NCBI RefSeq assembly: GCF_932294415.1
Contig: NC_065538.1
Location: forward strand, 78,443,834 to 78,507,833
DNA length: 64,000 nt
Reading direction: 5' to 3'
Origin: Quercus robur
Lineage: Eukaryota; Streptophyta; Magnoliopsida; Fagales; Fagaceae
A model generated the notes under the pieces. It saw nothing but the letters and a program-made list of their open reading frames with translations. It did no database searches and was not told the DNA's origin. The translations under genes and the position numbers were made by a program. Below, in pieces: positions 28,299 to 61,692 of the stretch (its first letter is position 1; each line of letters starts with the position of its first letter).

Positions 28299-28721
28299 TG
28301 ATGAAACCAAAATCATCAGTTGGGTCACTCGTTCAATCGAGAGCATTAGACGATCTTGTAGGACCTGCAAGATAAAAGAGAGATAGATTGAAAAGACCAC
28401 CGGGTTGTGCCCGGTGGGGGAGCCTCCGATGCTTAAGTTAGTATTAGCTCATATATTTTGTATATAGATAGTGTTTTGTAGTAGTTTTTGACATACCTTA
28501 GCTAGTGAGACCGATTGTCCCTTTTATAGGTGACTTAGGTAGTTGTTGTACATAAATTAGGGTGATTATTACCTTGATTGTAATGTTTTTTGTCTTGATG
28601 AGAGTTTAAGACCTTTGATGGTCGTTATTGAATGTGTTGAGCAGTTATCTTTGACGGTCTACTAATGATGCAAGGTCGTCCATTAATATGGACTACCTTA
28701 ATGATTTTTCTAGACTCATCA
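28299..28721 (-). repeat. 3' LTR of the 6.8-kb element
   Basis: Begins TGATGA and ends TCATCA in plus orientation. Contains a perfect 8-bp hairpin CCACCGGG/CCCGGTGG at 28397-28417. Confidence 0.9.
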
Positions 28722-29085
28722 GTTGCCCCCCATTCCCAAGTCTGATTTTGCTTTATGCTGGTCAGGCGTAGGGAATATTCTTGACTTGTTTAGATTCAGG
28801 CTTCTTTATCTTCAACTATTTTCTTCTTCAAGAATGGTAGTATTTTTGCGATGACTTTTTAGTATATGCCATTTGAGGGATCATAGCTTGATCTTGAAAG
28901 TGAGCTAATTTCTTTGGACGATCATTTTTTATCATTGCTGAAGAGCAAGCTAATTTCTTTGGATGACCATTTTTGATCACTTCGATGCTTCTTCTTTCAT
29001 TCATTTTCTGGTTGTCACGTTTGTGTGAGAATCCTTGTCTGCTTACACTCATCTAAGGGAATTTTAGTCACTTAGCCACTTTTAG

Positions 29086-29590
29086 GTGACTTACATCCAG
29101 TTGCGGAGCTTCGCCATTTAGACTTCGTTAGTGATTTGCATCGGTCTAGCGGAATCTTGTCCATTTTTTTTTTTTGGGTGACTTACATCTATTTAAGGAA
29201 TCTTGTCACTTAGGCTTTGTCAGTGATTTACATCCGTCTTGGCGGAATCTTATCACTTAGCCATTTTTTAGTGACTTACATCCGTTTAAGGAATCTTGTC
29301 ACTTAGGCTTCGTCAGTGATTTACATCCGTCTTGGCAGAATCTTATCACTTAGCCATCTTTTGATGACTTACATCCATTTAAGGAATCTTGTCACTTAGG
29401 CTTCGTCAGTGATTTACATCCGTCTTGGCGGAATCTTATCACTTAGCCATTTTTTGGTGACTTACATCCATTTAAGGAATCCTGTCACTTAGAATTCGTC
29501 AGTGATTTACATCCGTCTTGGCGGAATCTTATCACTTAACCATTTTTTGGTGACTTACATCCATTTAAGGAATCTTGTCACTTATTGCTG
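29086..29590. repeat. About 92-bp tandem repeat in the LTR element
   Basis: About six copies of a unit containing GTGACTTACATCC, AAGGAATCTTGTCACTTAG and CGGAATCTTATCACTTAGCC. Each unit is itself two related half-units of about 45 bp. Confidence 0.8.
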
Positions 29591-29879
29591 GAAAGATTCC
29601 TTGATGCTATGTCGTTTTGGACCTTCTTGAGGTCATGTTGATATCTGCATTAAGTAGCACATGCACTTGCCAAGACTTGGTTAAACAAGAATTTTAGAAC
29701 AATTCATATATAAATAATAAGTTACCAATAGCCTAGGTGGACCTTTTTCTTATTTCCTTGTCGTTCTAGAGTTTTACCTCTTTCGTGATCTGTCTAGTAA
29801 TGCATATATTTTTGCATGAAACCTTACTAGGTGTAAATTTTTATAGACGAATATAAAAGATAGAGAGATAAATGTGTTA

Positions 29880-31400
29880 CCTTAAATGACGATATTATTT
29901 TGTCACATACCCCGATCTTTTTATTGCTAGGATCTTCCTGACTAGCTCTTCCTTTTTTAAGATGACGAGCTCTTCTCTTTTCAAGGTTTTTTAAGCTCAA
30001 CATGGTACTTCATGTCTAAGGCCTAGATCTCTTTTGCTTCTCTTTTTCTTTTTCTTTTTTTTTTTTTTTTTTTTGGGAGTGATTTGACGACTATGGCCAT
30101 TGCTGTTTATAATAGCAATTTCCTCTTCCTTTTTCTTTAATTATACAGTTAAGTCACTTCAAAAGTGCTAGCTACATTTTGTTAGGAATGACGATATATG
30201 AATATGCAATTGCATGCTATACAATTATGGATGTCATTTAACAAAGTGAATTCTGGTTTTTGTTAATTGCTTGCACCGTATATAATTTTTAAAGCAATTT
30301 AAAAAGATTTTGGTGAGTTGACGGAGATAGAGGAAATTTATCGAGACGTAAAATCATGACCATATTGTGAACATTATCATCTAGTATTTTAAGTTTAGGA
30401 GACCTAATAGAACCTCTCAAACTCATGACGATGAAACATTTGCTACTAAGAACATATACAACCATATTAATTGTGATATTTGTAATACTTTTATAGCAAT
30501 ATTTTCAACATGTTCTATATATACATATTTGTAGATAATCATGCAAGTTTGATTTGCACTTAGTTATAATAAGCTAATATATGGCATGGCTAATTAAAAA
30601 GAAAGAAATGAATGAGTTACCTCGGCAAGAGACCTTAAATCACGATACTATTGTGTACATACCTCGATCTTTTCATTTTTGTAGTCTTCTTGATGAGTTA
30701 TTTTGACACGTACATCGTTCTTTTTACCATTGGAGTCTCCTTGCCGAGTTCTCCTCCTTTGAGAATTTTTTTTTTTTTTTTTTTTAAGCTTAACATGATA
30801 TTTCATGTTGAGGGCCTAGATCTCTCTTGCTTCATTCATTTGAAGGGATGAGAACTGAGACACATTGTGGTAATTCGTCGAGGTCATTCCAAGGCTATAT
30901 TTCATTTATCAAAGGACGAAGGTCATCCTATGTTCTTTTATCGTTGTTGTCTATAGTATCTGAAGACGACCAAAGGGTTTGTCCTCGTTCAAACATGAAG
31001 GGTATAGTCCGTTGTTTGATGATAACCAAATGAATAATCTGTCATAGTTTGAACCCGTATATTTCTTTCTTGGGGCTTAATCTTAGCTTTAATTGTGTAC
31101 TCAAAATGAGTCACCTCAATAATGCTTGCTGCATTTTGTTAGGAATGACAATATCCAAATAGGCAAATTGCATGTTGAACTATAATAGATATCTTTTGAC
31201 GAAGTGAACTAAATGTGAATCATAGAGAAGTATACTATGATATATGAAGACTAGAGCTACTAACTATATGCTTCTTTAAAGTGTCAAAATTAAAGCTGGT
31301 ATGTCCATTATTTTGGATACTCAAGTGTCCAACATATATCAAAAATGATTTTAAGATAAAAAGAAGTGTTTGATGTTGTGATAGCATGTGCAATAAGTTG
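29880..31400. repeat. Diverged internal duplication of about 760 bp
   Basis: 29880-30050 (CCCCGATCTTTTTATTG ... GGCCTAGATCTCTTTTGC) resembles 30635-30835, and 30185-30260 resembles 31140-31215. The two halves are old tandem copies. Confidence 0.5.
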
Positions 31401-34400
31401 GTAAGATATGAACTAGAGAAACGGTCATGAAATTTTTTTTTTTTTTTTTGAATGGTGTAGCGAATCTTTTATTCTAGACCTCAAGTTTCTCTATTTTGAC
31501 CTTACTAAATCATATAAGTAATTAACTATCAAAATAACAAACTATTGCAGGTATTTAAAGGATAGAAAGGGTTGAATGTTAAATAATGCAATTTATCACG
31601 TCCTACTATACTATTATGGTAAAACCATAATGATATTTGATTCCACATTTTAGTGCCTCAACATGGCATATTTTAAAAAAAATTTGACTTCACATTTCTT
31701 ACAATCTCAGTAATTATAGAGCTAGACTAAAGGAAAGTACAGGATTTCCTTGGATTTTTTTTTTTTTTTTTTTTTTTGACTGTCAGCCTTAGATTCATTT
31801 TGCATTTAGTTGGTAACTTATGCAACTCCTTAAATTTAAGATATACATTACACACATCAAAATCAAGTTTTGAAGATTAAGTCAACAAGAGAGAGAGTGA
31901 GTAAGGTTTAATTACCTGTTTGCCTCGAGACTTTTTTTTAGAAATTGAATATCTGAGCCCACCTTTGCAAGGATCTTAGAACAGACATACTTGGCTTGGA
32001 ACCACTTTGTTCACATGGCAAGTGATTTAGATGTGTGTGTGTGGTACTTTGGGTACCCTTCTAAGCTGATTTCTTTTCAACGAGCTCTTCTTTGGTGGGT
32101 TGATATTGGCTTCAAAGCTATTGGGGCTTGACTCCCTATTTGTGATGTCAAAGGAATTTTCATAACCTTTGGTTGTATTACCCTTTTCTACTTAAGGGTT
32201 TTTGATATTTTTCTTGGCAGGTTCTTCTTGACAATTTCTTAAGAATATAGGTACAATCAAGTTAGCCTAGTTACACTAGTGAATATTTTAGTACTTTTAC
32301 TGTGCAAAGTGTTAGACTTGGAGCAATCTTGTCAAGTAAGAAATTCACAAATAATATTAACCACAAATGTATAAAACTTGTTGGGGGCTTAATATTGATT
32401 CTTATATAGATGAGGTGTAATATAGTTTATACCGAGCTCTGAAGTGTAGTGGCTCAGTGAAAGCATGATGCTTTAACATATAAAGACCAATAAAGATTTC
32501 ATGAAACCTTTTGGTGGGATTTATGTATGGAACAATTTAAATTCTTCATTCTCAAAGTGTAATTATACATGGAAAAGTTTAAATAGTAAACTTTGTTCAT
32601 TCTATGGTGGAACATATGAAGATATAAAATTTTATAACTTAGCAATGATGATGGAATTTATTTTAGAAGAAACGTACTGAAACTAAATATCTTTTATGCA
32701 CATTGGCATAAATTCTAATGATTTTTGAATTATGAAATTTTACAAACATGCATTCCTTAAATAACTAGATCCTTTGACTAAAAAATCATGCTATTAGCAT
32801 ATTTTTTAAACCATCTTATATCTTCTTCTTCTTCTTCTATTTTTTTTTTTTTTTTTTTTTTTTTTAGAGAAAAAACATCTTATATCTAATGATATTGACA
32901 ACTCTAAAAGTAAAAACATATAATGTTTTATACATTTAATTGATTGCTCTAAGGAGCATTTATAAAATTAATTTCCATTAGGAAACTAACTGTAGAAAGT
33001 AAAAACATATAGGAGTATTCGCTAACTTTCTTCATCCAGAATTTCTTTAACTTCAAAAATCGAAACTGAATAACTTTGGGTTTAATGCCTAAAGCAGATT
33101 TTTTTTAATAAATAACTTAGACAGGCAATAAGATTCAAATCCACCGTTTTAGTGGTCAGAATCATGACACACTACAATTCTATTAAGATAATAAATTTCG
33201 GTTTCACTTTTCTCAAATGGTAAAATATGAGATTTCTTGCCTTTGAAAAGGGCCATGCAATAAAATTTGACTTCAATTTTCCTATCTTAGCAAGATGCAT
33301 TAGAAAAGAAAAGTAGTGATATAAAAAGTCATAATGTGTGGACATCAATTAGGATATTATAAAAATTTATTTATTCAGTAAAGGGACTCAAACGGTTTGT
33401 TCTAATTATATTAGGAAAATGTAGTAGAACTCTTTTTGATGGTCATAATTAGAATATCATGGCTATAATGCTTGACTTATATTTAGCTTTAATGGAGGGG
33501 ATTTCAAAGAGTAAATGGTGATATTCCTTGACCGACCGGGGGAGAGCATTAATTCTGTCTCTAAGGAGTTGAATGCTGAAGGTTAATGTGCAAGAGGAAT
33601 GCGTTACTGATGGCTTATAGGTGGACGACAGTTTGATAGCAAGGTTAAAGGAGAAATTATTGCACCATAAATACTCAGTATTTCCCTCAGACTCCGTCTT
33701 GGTTCAAAAATTAAACAATGATAGCTCAGAAACGGCAATAACGGATAAGGAAAAAGAGGCTCCTAGAATCATGGAAGTTAATGCTGGAGAATTTCACTTC
33801 AATGCAAATTGCATTAACTCTAAAAAAAAAAAAAAAAATCTCTTTCCATACTCTTTTCCCTAACTACCAAATATAATATATTCCTTAAACGTGTATAAGC
33901 TATAGCAATTAAGGTATTCATTACCCTTGACTTTCTCTCCTTGTTTTAAACTTTATATCATGTTAAAAATTAGGATTCTAAATTTAGGAAGACAATAAAA
34001 TCTGACTTTTTCCTTTTTAATGCCTATATTTTAGACGCCATCATTTTGGGAAGGCAATTACGTCTTAATGAAATCTAACTTCACCTTTCATGCAAATTAA
34101 AACAATAGGGAAGAGTGAAACCAAGAAAGAAAAGCTCTTTGATGGTAATTTCATCATAGCTTTTGACTTGGGTGGCCGAAAATTACATGACCACCTACAA
34201 TTATCTCTCTATTTTCAGCAAAAGAATATTTAACATAATAAACTCCTTTTTATGTTTATAAAGCATTAGAAGAGGTTATTGTGTTTTTATACTTTTAGGT
34301 CATTTAACAACATGTGATAAAACCATTTGACATGATGAGAAACGACTCATCTTACCTCAAGACCTAGGAGTTGGGCCATGTCGTTGAGGCCTGTCGTGTT

Positions 34401-34680
34401 CTTCCAAAGTCCGTGTCTGTCTCATGTTCAGTCTGAGCCTTACAGCGAGCCACCTTTGGGTGATTTGATGGAAATTTTGAGGTTTTGTTCTTTGAAGACG
34501 AAATTGCTAAATGGGTTTGCTTTATTGGATCTTGAAATAAAGAAGGCTTAGCCTTTTGATCTCCTCTTCATTGCAAATCCAATTGTATGCTCTGTTTCTC
34601 TTGGATACGGGTTCTAGCATCATCGTCTACGAGTTTGAAGTGAGTGACCCTTTGTCGTAGGAAGAGCTTAATGGCAAATC
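31401..34680. other. Interior of the LTR element without recognisable genes
   Basis: AT-rich, with poly-T runs at 31431-31450, 31757-31777 and 32840-32865. The open frame 33621-33863 has no family match and ends in poly-lysine from an A-run. Nothing convincingly coding. Confidence 0.4.
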
Positions 34681-34705
34681 GATCTTCCCACAGACGGCGC
34701 CAAAC

Positions 34706-35128
34706 TGATGAAGCCAAAATCATCAGTTGGGTCACTCGTTCAATCGAGAGCATTAGACGATCTTGTAGGACCTGCAAGATAAAAGAGAGATAGATTGAAG
34801 AGACCACCGGGTTGTGCCCGGTGGGGGAGCCTCCGATGCTTAAGTTAGTATTAGCTCATATATTTTGTATATAGATAGTGTTTTGTAGTAGTTTTTGACA
34901 TACCTTAGCTAGTGAGACCGATTGTCCCTTTTATAAGTGACTTAGGTAGTTGTTGTACATAAATTAGGGTGATTATTACCTTGATTGTAATGTTTTTTGT
35001 CTTGATGAGAGTTTAAGACCTTTGATGGTCGTTATTGAATGTGTTGAGCAGTTATCTTTGACGGTCTACTAATGATGCAAGGTCGTCCATTAATATGGAC
35101 TACCTTAATGATTTTTCTAGACTCATCA
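34706..35128 (-). repeat. 5' LTR of the 6.8-kb element
   Basis: Same length as the left LTR; hairpin at 34804-34824. It is next to the PBS, hence the 5' LTR on the minus strand. Confidence 0.9.
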
Positions 35129-35192
35129 GGGTCGGTCGCGGGTTGGGCACAAACCCGACCCAGACCGACCCGTGGTCAGCCCTAGTCACCAA

Positions 35193-35515
35193 TCAGAAGT
35201 TAACCCATGGCCATGTTGTCAACTTGGATAAGACGTCTCTACAGTCCTTTCAAAACAAAATCCGTGTTTCCAAATACGGTAACTTCTATGTCTTCGTCTT
35301 CTACGGAAATTGCCTTTTTTTTTATTTCCATTTTGTCGTACCGCTATTCTCTGACGTTTTCGTCAACAGTGTATTATTTTATTTGGTTCAAACTTTGAAT
35401 TGGTCATAAAGTTATAGAAGTTTCGAAGAAAGTAGATTCATGCATGAGGTTATAGAGCAAGAACGATATATTATTGCTGGCTAAAATGCTTCCAACCTTC
35501 AACTGCAAAGGAACA
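35193..35515 (+). promoter_or_regulatory. CRK-D proximal 5' flank
   Basis: Runs from the hAT target duplication to the ATG. The flank left of the hAT element (27675-27749) is its continuation, so about 7.4 kb of transposon now separates distal from proximal promoter. A GTCAA (reverse W-box core) lies near 35219. The last 40 bp resemble the CRK-C leader. Confidence 0.4.
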
Positions 35516-56583
<21,068 letters not shown>

Positions 56584-56930
56584 CGTTAGATGGAAGTTGC
56601 ATGGGTTCATGATTCCTTCTTACATTTTAAGATTTCCATGTTTGGGTAGATAGATTTATTTTTTTGGGTTCATTCTCACATATCCATTTCCGTTTACGTT
56701 TTATGAAATCAATTCGCCGCATGTATCCTTACACAAGTCATGTGCGGTATATAAAAGCAATTTTGGTCTGTCATATACATTCAAATATTAGATTTTCATT
56801 TCACAAAAGTAATGCACGCAAATCGTGCTCGCGCCCACGTAAAATGTCATTTACTACGTGCGTCTCGTAAGGCATTACCGCATGCAAATATTGCTTTTCT
56901 TACGGCAATTTTGGAGAGACATCAGACATA
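56584..56930. other. CRK-D 3' flank
   Basis: 3' UTR and spacer; nothing else recognised. Confidence 0.4.
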
Positions 56931-56938
56931 TTATTAAG

Positions 56939-57856
56939 CAGGGAAGCAGGGACGGAGCCAGAGCTGAAGGTTTGGGGGGCAAAGTTTGGACTTTTAAAAA
57001 GTAAAAATAAATAAATAAATCGCAACTTCAAGAAAAAAAAAAATTGGGTCAATTTAATATTTTATCATCTTTTTGCATATGTTTTTAAGACCACATTCTT
57101 TGGCCTCATGTTCTGTCATAGGCTCTTGCCACATTAGTTAGACATTTCAAAGCCCAATTGAAACTGAGTTTTTTCTTTGAATTCTATTGACACTTGGTTT
57201 GACAAATTCTATCTACTTTACAACCTTTTCGATATCATTAACTGATTTTCGTAACTCAAATAGACAATACACATCACTAATAATGTTACAAACAACTAAA
57301 ATTCATCCATTGTGGTCATCAATGGATTCAACGAATATCAAGATAGTGAAAGAATAAACATCAAGCATAGGAGTAACCTTTGTGTAGAGCAGAGTAGTAG
57401 CCTACGTGTGGAGATAGGAGGATTTTTGTCGAATATTTTGGTCATTAAGAGAGAGAATTCAGGCTAATTTTGATATTGAGAATCCAAAAAGAGCAGTATG
57501 AGAACTTGATTTGGGTAAAAATTAAAAAGCTTGTTTTTTATTGCTTTTATTTTGTTTCATTCAATTACTCTATCCCTTGTATATACAAGTAGAGCTGTAC
57601 TTTTCTTATTAATTCAATGAAAAATTTCTTTCTTTCATCTTCATCTCCAAGTTTATCTTATTATACGAGAGAGTTAACCATAACACAGCTCCATCTCTGG
57701 CCAGGAGTGAGCTAATAATAAAAAAGAAGAGACTAATGATGACCAATTTTATTTAATTTTTGGCCTAATTGAACATTAAATATACCTATAGAAAATTTTT
57801 TCTCCAAAATCCAGGGGGGCCCATGGCCCCCTAGTCAAAGAGTAGCTCTATCCCTG
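56939..57856. mobile_element. Non-autonomous hAT element (918 bp)
   Basis: Perfect 8-bp duplication TTATTAAG (56931-56938 and 57857-57864). The left end CAGGGAAGCAGGGACGGAGC and right end GCTCTATCCCTG are imperfect inverted repeats. No transposase ORF. Confidence 0.82.
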
Positions 57857-58043
57857 TTATTAAGGAGTGGTATCTTATGGAGTGGCTATATATGTCATCG
57901 CTGTCTCGCAGAATGTGGGGTTCACTTGCAATGAAGGCCCTGAAAAATTCTCAAAGAATTAGCCATTGTATTATGCATACCTCTTGAAATTATGAATTTT
58001 CATGCTATCCAAATAATGACCAACATAGATGGGCCATCGCAAT

Positions 58044-58124
58044 CAGGGACGGACCTACAGTCGGGTAAGGGGGGGGGGGGGGGGCATTGCCCCCTTCCAA
58101 AAAAAAAAAAAAAAAGAAGCTATA

Positions 58125-58164
<40 letters not shown>

Positions 58165-59381
58165 TGAAATTTTAAATTTTCATCCTAATAGCCCTCAATA
58201 TTAAAAAAAAAAAAAAAAAAAAAAACCCACTGACAAACTAAAAATTACAAAATAAAAAATAAATATGGACTGAAAACCTAAATTACAATTCCCAAATTTT
58301 TACCCTAACCTCACTCTTCCTCCATTCAACCTCATCAACACCTCCATCATTGCTGCTGCTGCTGTGCCTGTTCTTTTCCTCTGATCAGATCCGTTGATCT
58401 GGTGTTGGCGTGTTGCTGCTACTGCTGCTGGGCTACTCTCAGATCCTTAATCACAGTAAGAAATTTCTCTCTTCTCTCAAGTTCATATTTTTGTTTTTTT
58501 GTCTTTGCCATATTGCTGATTGCTCTACCTTAGCCCTTTACCCTTTGCGGTTTTATTTATTTATTTATTTTTTTAATTTTTTTTTATGAACTTTGGTTTG
58601 TGTTGTGTTTGTGAGTTGTGGCTTTTTATGGACCGATGTGTTGTGTGGACTGTAGGATAGTTTGTGGCTTTGTATTGACTACTGTGTAATTGACTAATTG
58701 TGGCTTTTGGCCTTTTTGTATGGACCGGTCACTTGTGTTTGTGTTTCAGTGTTTATAACTTTTTTTTTTTTTTTGGTTTTATCTATAATAAAGACATAAA
58801 GTGGGACCATTATACCAGGACAGTAGGGACTAGGACGTGAGCAATGAGTTTAGATAGTGAATTTGTGAGACTAGTCTTTGGTAGTGAGTAGTAACTGTTT
58901 GGTGAGTATTGTGATTGTGAATTTGTGAGACTAGTCATTGGTAAGTGACTTTTTTGTGAGACCAAAGTCTTTGGTTTGATATTCAGCAAAAAAAAGTCTT
59001 TGGTTTGATTGTTTTGGTTTTATGAAAAACTTTTTCTTTTTGATTTTGTCACTTTGTGTGATGTGGCTAATATTAGTACTATATATGAACTTGTGAACTT
59101 TGTCTTTATCACTTTGAATGATGTGGCTAATATTAGTATTATATATAAACTTGTGTTTGTCTATTTGTGATAAATGTGTTAAAATGTTTAAGAAACACTT
59201 ATTTTGTATGTTATACTTTTTTGACATTTTTATAATATTAAATTTTTAAGAAACACTTATTTTATATGTAGTATTTTGTTGAATATGAAATAGATGTTAG
59301 TTTTTATTTTCATAAAAAAAAAAAAAAAAAAAATTGTTTTAAGCTTGGGCCCCCCCGGTTTGAATCCTAGTTTCGTCCCTG
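58044..59381. mobile_element. Non-autonomous hAT element (1,338 bp)
   Basis: Left end CAGGGACGGACC, right end TTTCGTCCCTG, flanked by ATCGCAAT / ATTGCAAT (8 bp, one mismatch). Contains a G-run at about 58068-58084, a (TA)n at 58131-58158, CTG-rich sequence (58345-58435) and a duplicated ATGTGGCTAATATTAGTA segment near 59060 and 59120. No transposase. The same TIR family as the neighbour. Confidence 0.8.
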
Positions 59382-60421
59382 ATTGCAATAAACATAGAAC
59401 ACTATGTTTCAAGAAAAAACTTGTAAATCCACAAGGGATTACTTGAGTCTATAGGAAAAAAGTTTAAAATCTACCACGAATTAGAAGAAGAGAACAAATC
59501 TCTCTAACATTTCTAATTGTCGAGGTTTGACACCCCCCAACTCCCCCACCAGGTTATAAGCACTAGTTTATAAGGAAATTGCAAAAAGCCTAAAGAGATT
59601 CGCAAAACTATAAAGGAATTCAAATTCCCACAAAAATGAATAATAATGCTTGTTTGTTTAGACCCTTTAAAGCAAATTGTTAAACTTAATATATTAGCCA
59701 AGTGATTACTTATGTTAATTATGAGATCTAGGTTAAATAAGGACAAATCATATCATGCACAGCAACGGAAAATAAAAAGACAACAATATAATGACCTAGG
59801 AAAACCAATTAAACCAACAGTTTCTAGGAAAAAAACTTGGAAATGATTTGACTTATTTATCCCCAAGGTAAAACAAATCTAAAACCAAACGCAGCCTAAA
59901 ATATAGGGGCAAAATTTAAATTTTGAAACGTCAGAGTGTAAAATCTAAACATCACCAAACTTTAGGGGGTAAAATCCAAGTTTTGAAACTTTAGAGTGTA
60001 AAATCCAATCAACTCCAAACTTTAGGGGAGTAATTTGTAATTTACCCAAAATAAAATAAAATTTTAACTTTTCTCTCTTCAACCAAAACCAAATAGTCAA
60101 TAAAATCTCCTTGATGAAGAAACTAGGGAACAAAAATGGTAAAGTGAAAATTACACCCCTAAAGTTTGGGGGTGTTTAGATTTTACACTCTGAAATTTCA
60201 TAATTTGGATTTTACTCTCTGAAATTTTGGATATTTAGTTTTGACACTCTAACGTTTCGGAATTTGAATTTTACTCTCTAAAGTTTGGATTTTGATTCCT
60301 AAAATTTAGAAGTGTTTAGATTTTACACCTTAATATTTCAGAATTTGAGAGGATAAAATTCAAGAACCTCTAAATTTTAGGGAGTAAAATTCAAATTATG
60401 AAATATTCATAAGATATTAAA
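59382..60421. repeat. Inverted-repeat element built of TTTTACACTCT units
   Basis: 59890-60050 carries GTAAAATCCAA / AAACTTTAGGGG phrases that return inverted at 60150-60410 (CCTAAAGTTTGGGGGTG, TTTTACACTCTGAAATTTC). It is an arm-loop-arm repeat, probably a degraded MITE. The first 500 bp hold no gene. Confidence 0.5.
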
Positions 60422-60422
60422 A

Positions 60423-60457
<35 letters not shown>
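60422..60457. repeat. (TA)n microsatellite at LTR edge
   Basis: TA run directly abutting the LTR that begins at 60458. It probably includes the target duplication. Confidence 0.85.
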
Positions 60458-60460
<3 letters not shown>

Positions 60461-61157
60461 AAGGACACGATTTGTAACGACCCGTAACAGTGTTGGGTTC
60501 GTACGTAAAAGGCCCAAACAATATCATTTGTAGAACGTGGATTTGAAAGGCTAAGCCTTGGTCGCCAAACGGTGGGTTTTTCGTGATATCCATACATGGT
60601 TAAGTCGTCTTCGCCCTAGGAGTCTTTCTCCTGGAGGCGGGCTGGGAGGCTTTGGTTTTTGGCCATTTTTCCCAGCCCTCACTTTGTGCACTAACTTTTA
60701 CATTATATAGTCCTTCTTGGTTGATCCTAGCCCTCCACTCGTTGGTCAGGCAGGTGCTTACTTCTGTACCTGTCCCATCAATTGTCCCTTCTTACTTTCT
60801 ATTAGTTGCGAGGATCGAAGTTACACCGTCCAAGCGTCTTTTCTCATTAATATGATTAGGACGTTGGCCGGTGCATTTAATGCGGAGGGGACGTATTTTC
60901 TTTGAACCTATTTTGCACCGTACCTACACGTGGGCCCTATTCCACGCACATCCCTTTCAGGGGACTATTTGGGGATGGTTTTCACTAAGACGTTGCTCTT
61001 CTCATCAAAATCTTGGAGTGCCGAGGATAGGGTCGTCCTCAGCTATTCCCCTTAACTCCTCGGCCTTTGATCACTCGTCCTCGGCACACTACCTCCTCAG
61101 CACGGGCCCTGAGCCCGGATAGAGCGTGGGCCGGATCATAAGCTCCCCGGCCCTACA
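60458..61157 (-). repeat. LTR of a second retroelement, related to the intronic one
   Basis: Begins TGTAAGGACACG and ends GGCCCTACA. It shares phrases with the 621-bp LTR (ACAATATCATTTGTAGA, GAAAGGC) and is followed by ATAGCCCCTCAAAA, the same polypurine-tract context. This indicates the 3' LTR of a minus-strand element that continues beyond the window. Confidence 0.75.
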
Positions 61158-61692
61158 ATAGCCCCTCAAAATCCTGCTATCTGACTCCTCGGACGGATAG
61201 GAGGGTTTTGATGACATCAAATATCTGCCAAGGCCTGTCCATCCTTGTCACCTATCGGTTCCCGAGACTTTTTATCTGCCCTAGGTACGTTCCTAAAGCC
61301 CTTGGAAGGCGAAACGTGGCTTCATTAAATATGGGTGGCTTTGTGTTTCCCACGTTCTACGGCATGATGAAGATCGAACGGTCGTGATCCCTTGGTCTTT
61401 ATGGGCGGGAAAATTTGTGCAGTTACCCTAGAAAGTATAAGAGATTTTTTGGAACGGATCTGTCTCTTCAGTTTTGCACTTAAGAGTTATAGCGCGTATA
61501 TTCTGGGTTCATCTGAATTTTCGTCCAAATTCAAGTCTATCTCCAGCACAAAAAGCCTATCCGAAGCGCCTTTCCTCTTTCATGTAAGTTCCCTACCTCC
61601 ATTAACTCGTGCTTTGTCTTTTCTGGGTTTGTTTTTCGTTGATTCCCTTTCTTCTCCTGTCACGGGTTGAGTTTGTTTAGTAAATCATAGAG

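Larger units (their letters stand above)
28299..35128 (-). mobile_element. Non-autonomous LTR retroelement (6.8 kb) in the hAT MITE
   Basis: Two 423-bp LTRs (28299-28721 and 34706-35128) differ at about three positions by eye and are bounded by the 5-bp duplication GGGTC (28294-28298 and 35129-35133). A PBS-like TTGGCGCCGTCTGTGGG on the minus strand abuts the right LTR (about 34686-34702). A G-rich polypurine tract on the minus strand abuts the left LTR (28722-28740). The element therefore reads right to left. No gag or pol domain is recognisable in 5.98 kb, so it needs enzymes in trans. The few LTR differences mean recent insertion. Confidence 0.9.
27758..35184. mobile_element. hAT-like MITE split by an LTR element
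   Basis: Ends TAGGGCTG (27758) and CAGCCCTA (35184) are inverted and flanked by a perfect 8-bp duplication GTCACCAA (27750-27757 and 35185-35192), the hAT signature. Its own body is only about 590 bp (27758-28298 plus 35134-35184), GC-rich with ACCCGACC-type repeats. The remainder is the LTR element. It lies upstream of CRK-D. Confidence 0.85.

Noticed and set aside
33621..33863. 80-residue ORF in the LTR element
   Set aside because: Ends in lysines from a poly-A run and has no domain similarity that I can see.
35474..35515. Upstream start for CRK-D
   Set aside because: 35474 is TTG, and ATG 35486 is not conserved in the paralogous leader; ATG 35516 directly precedes the signal peptide in both CRK-C and CRK-D.
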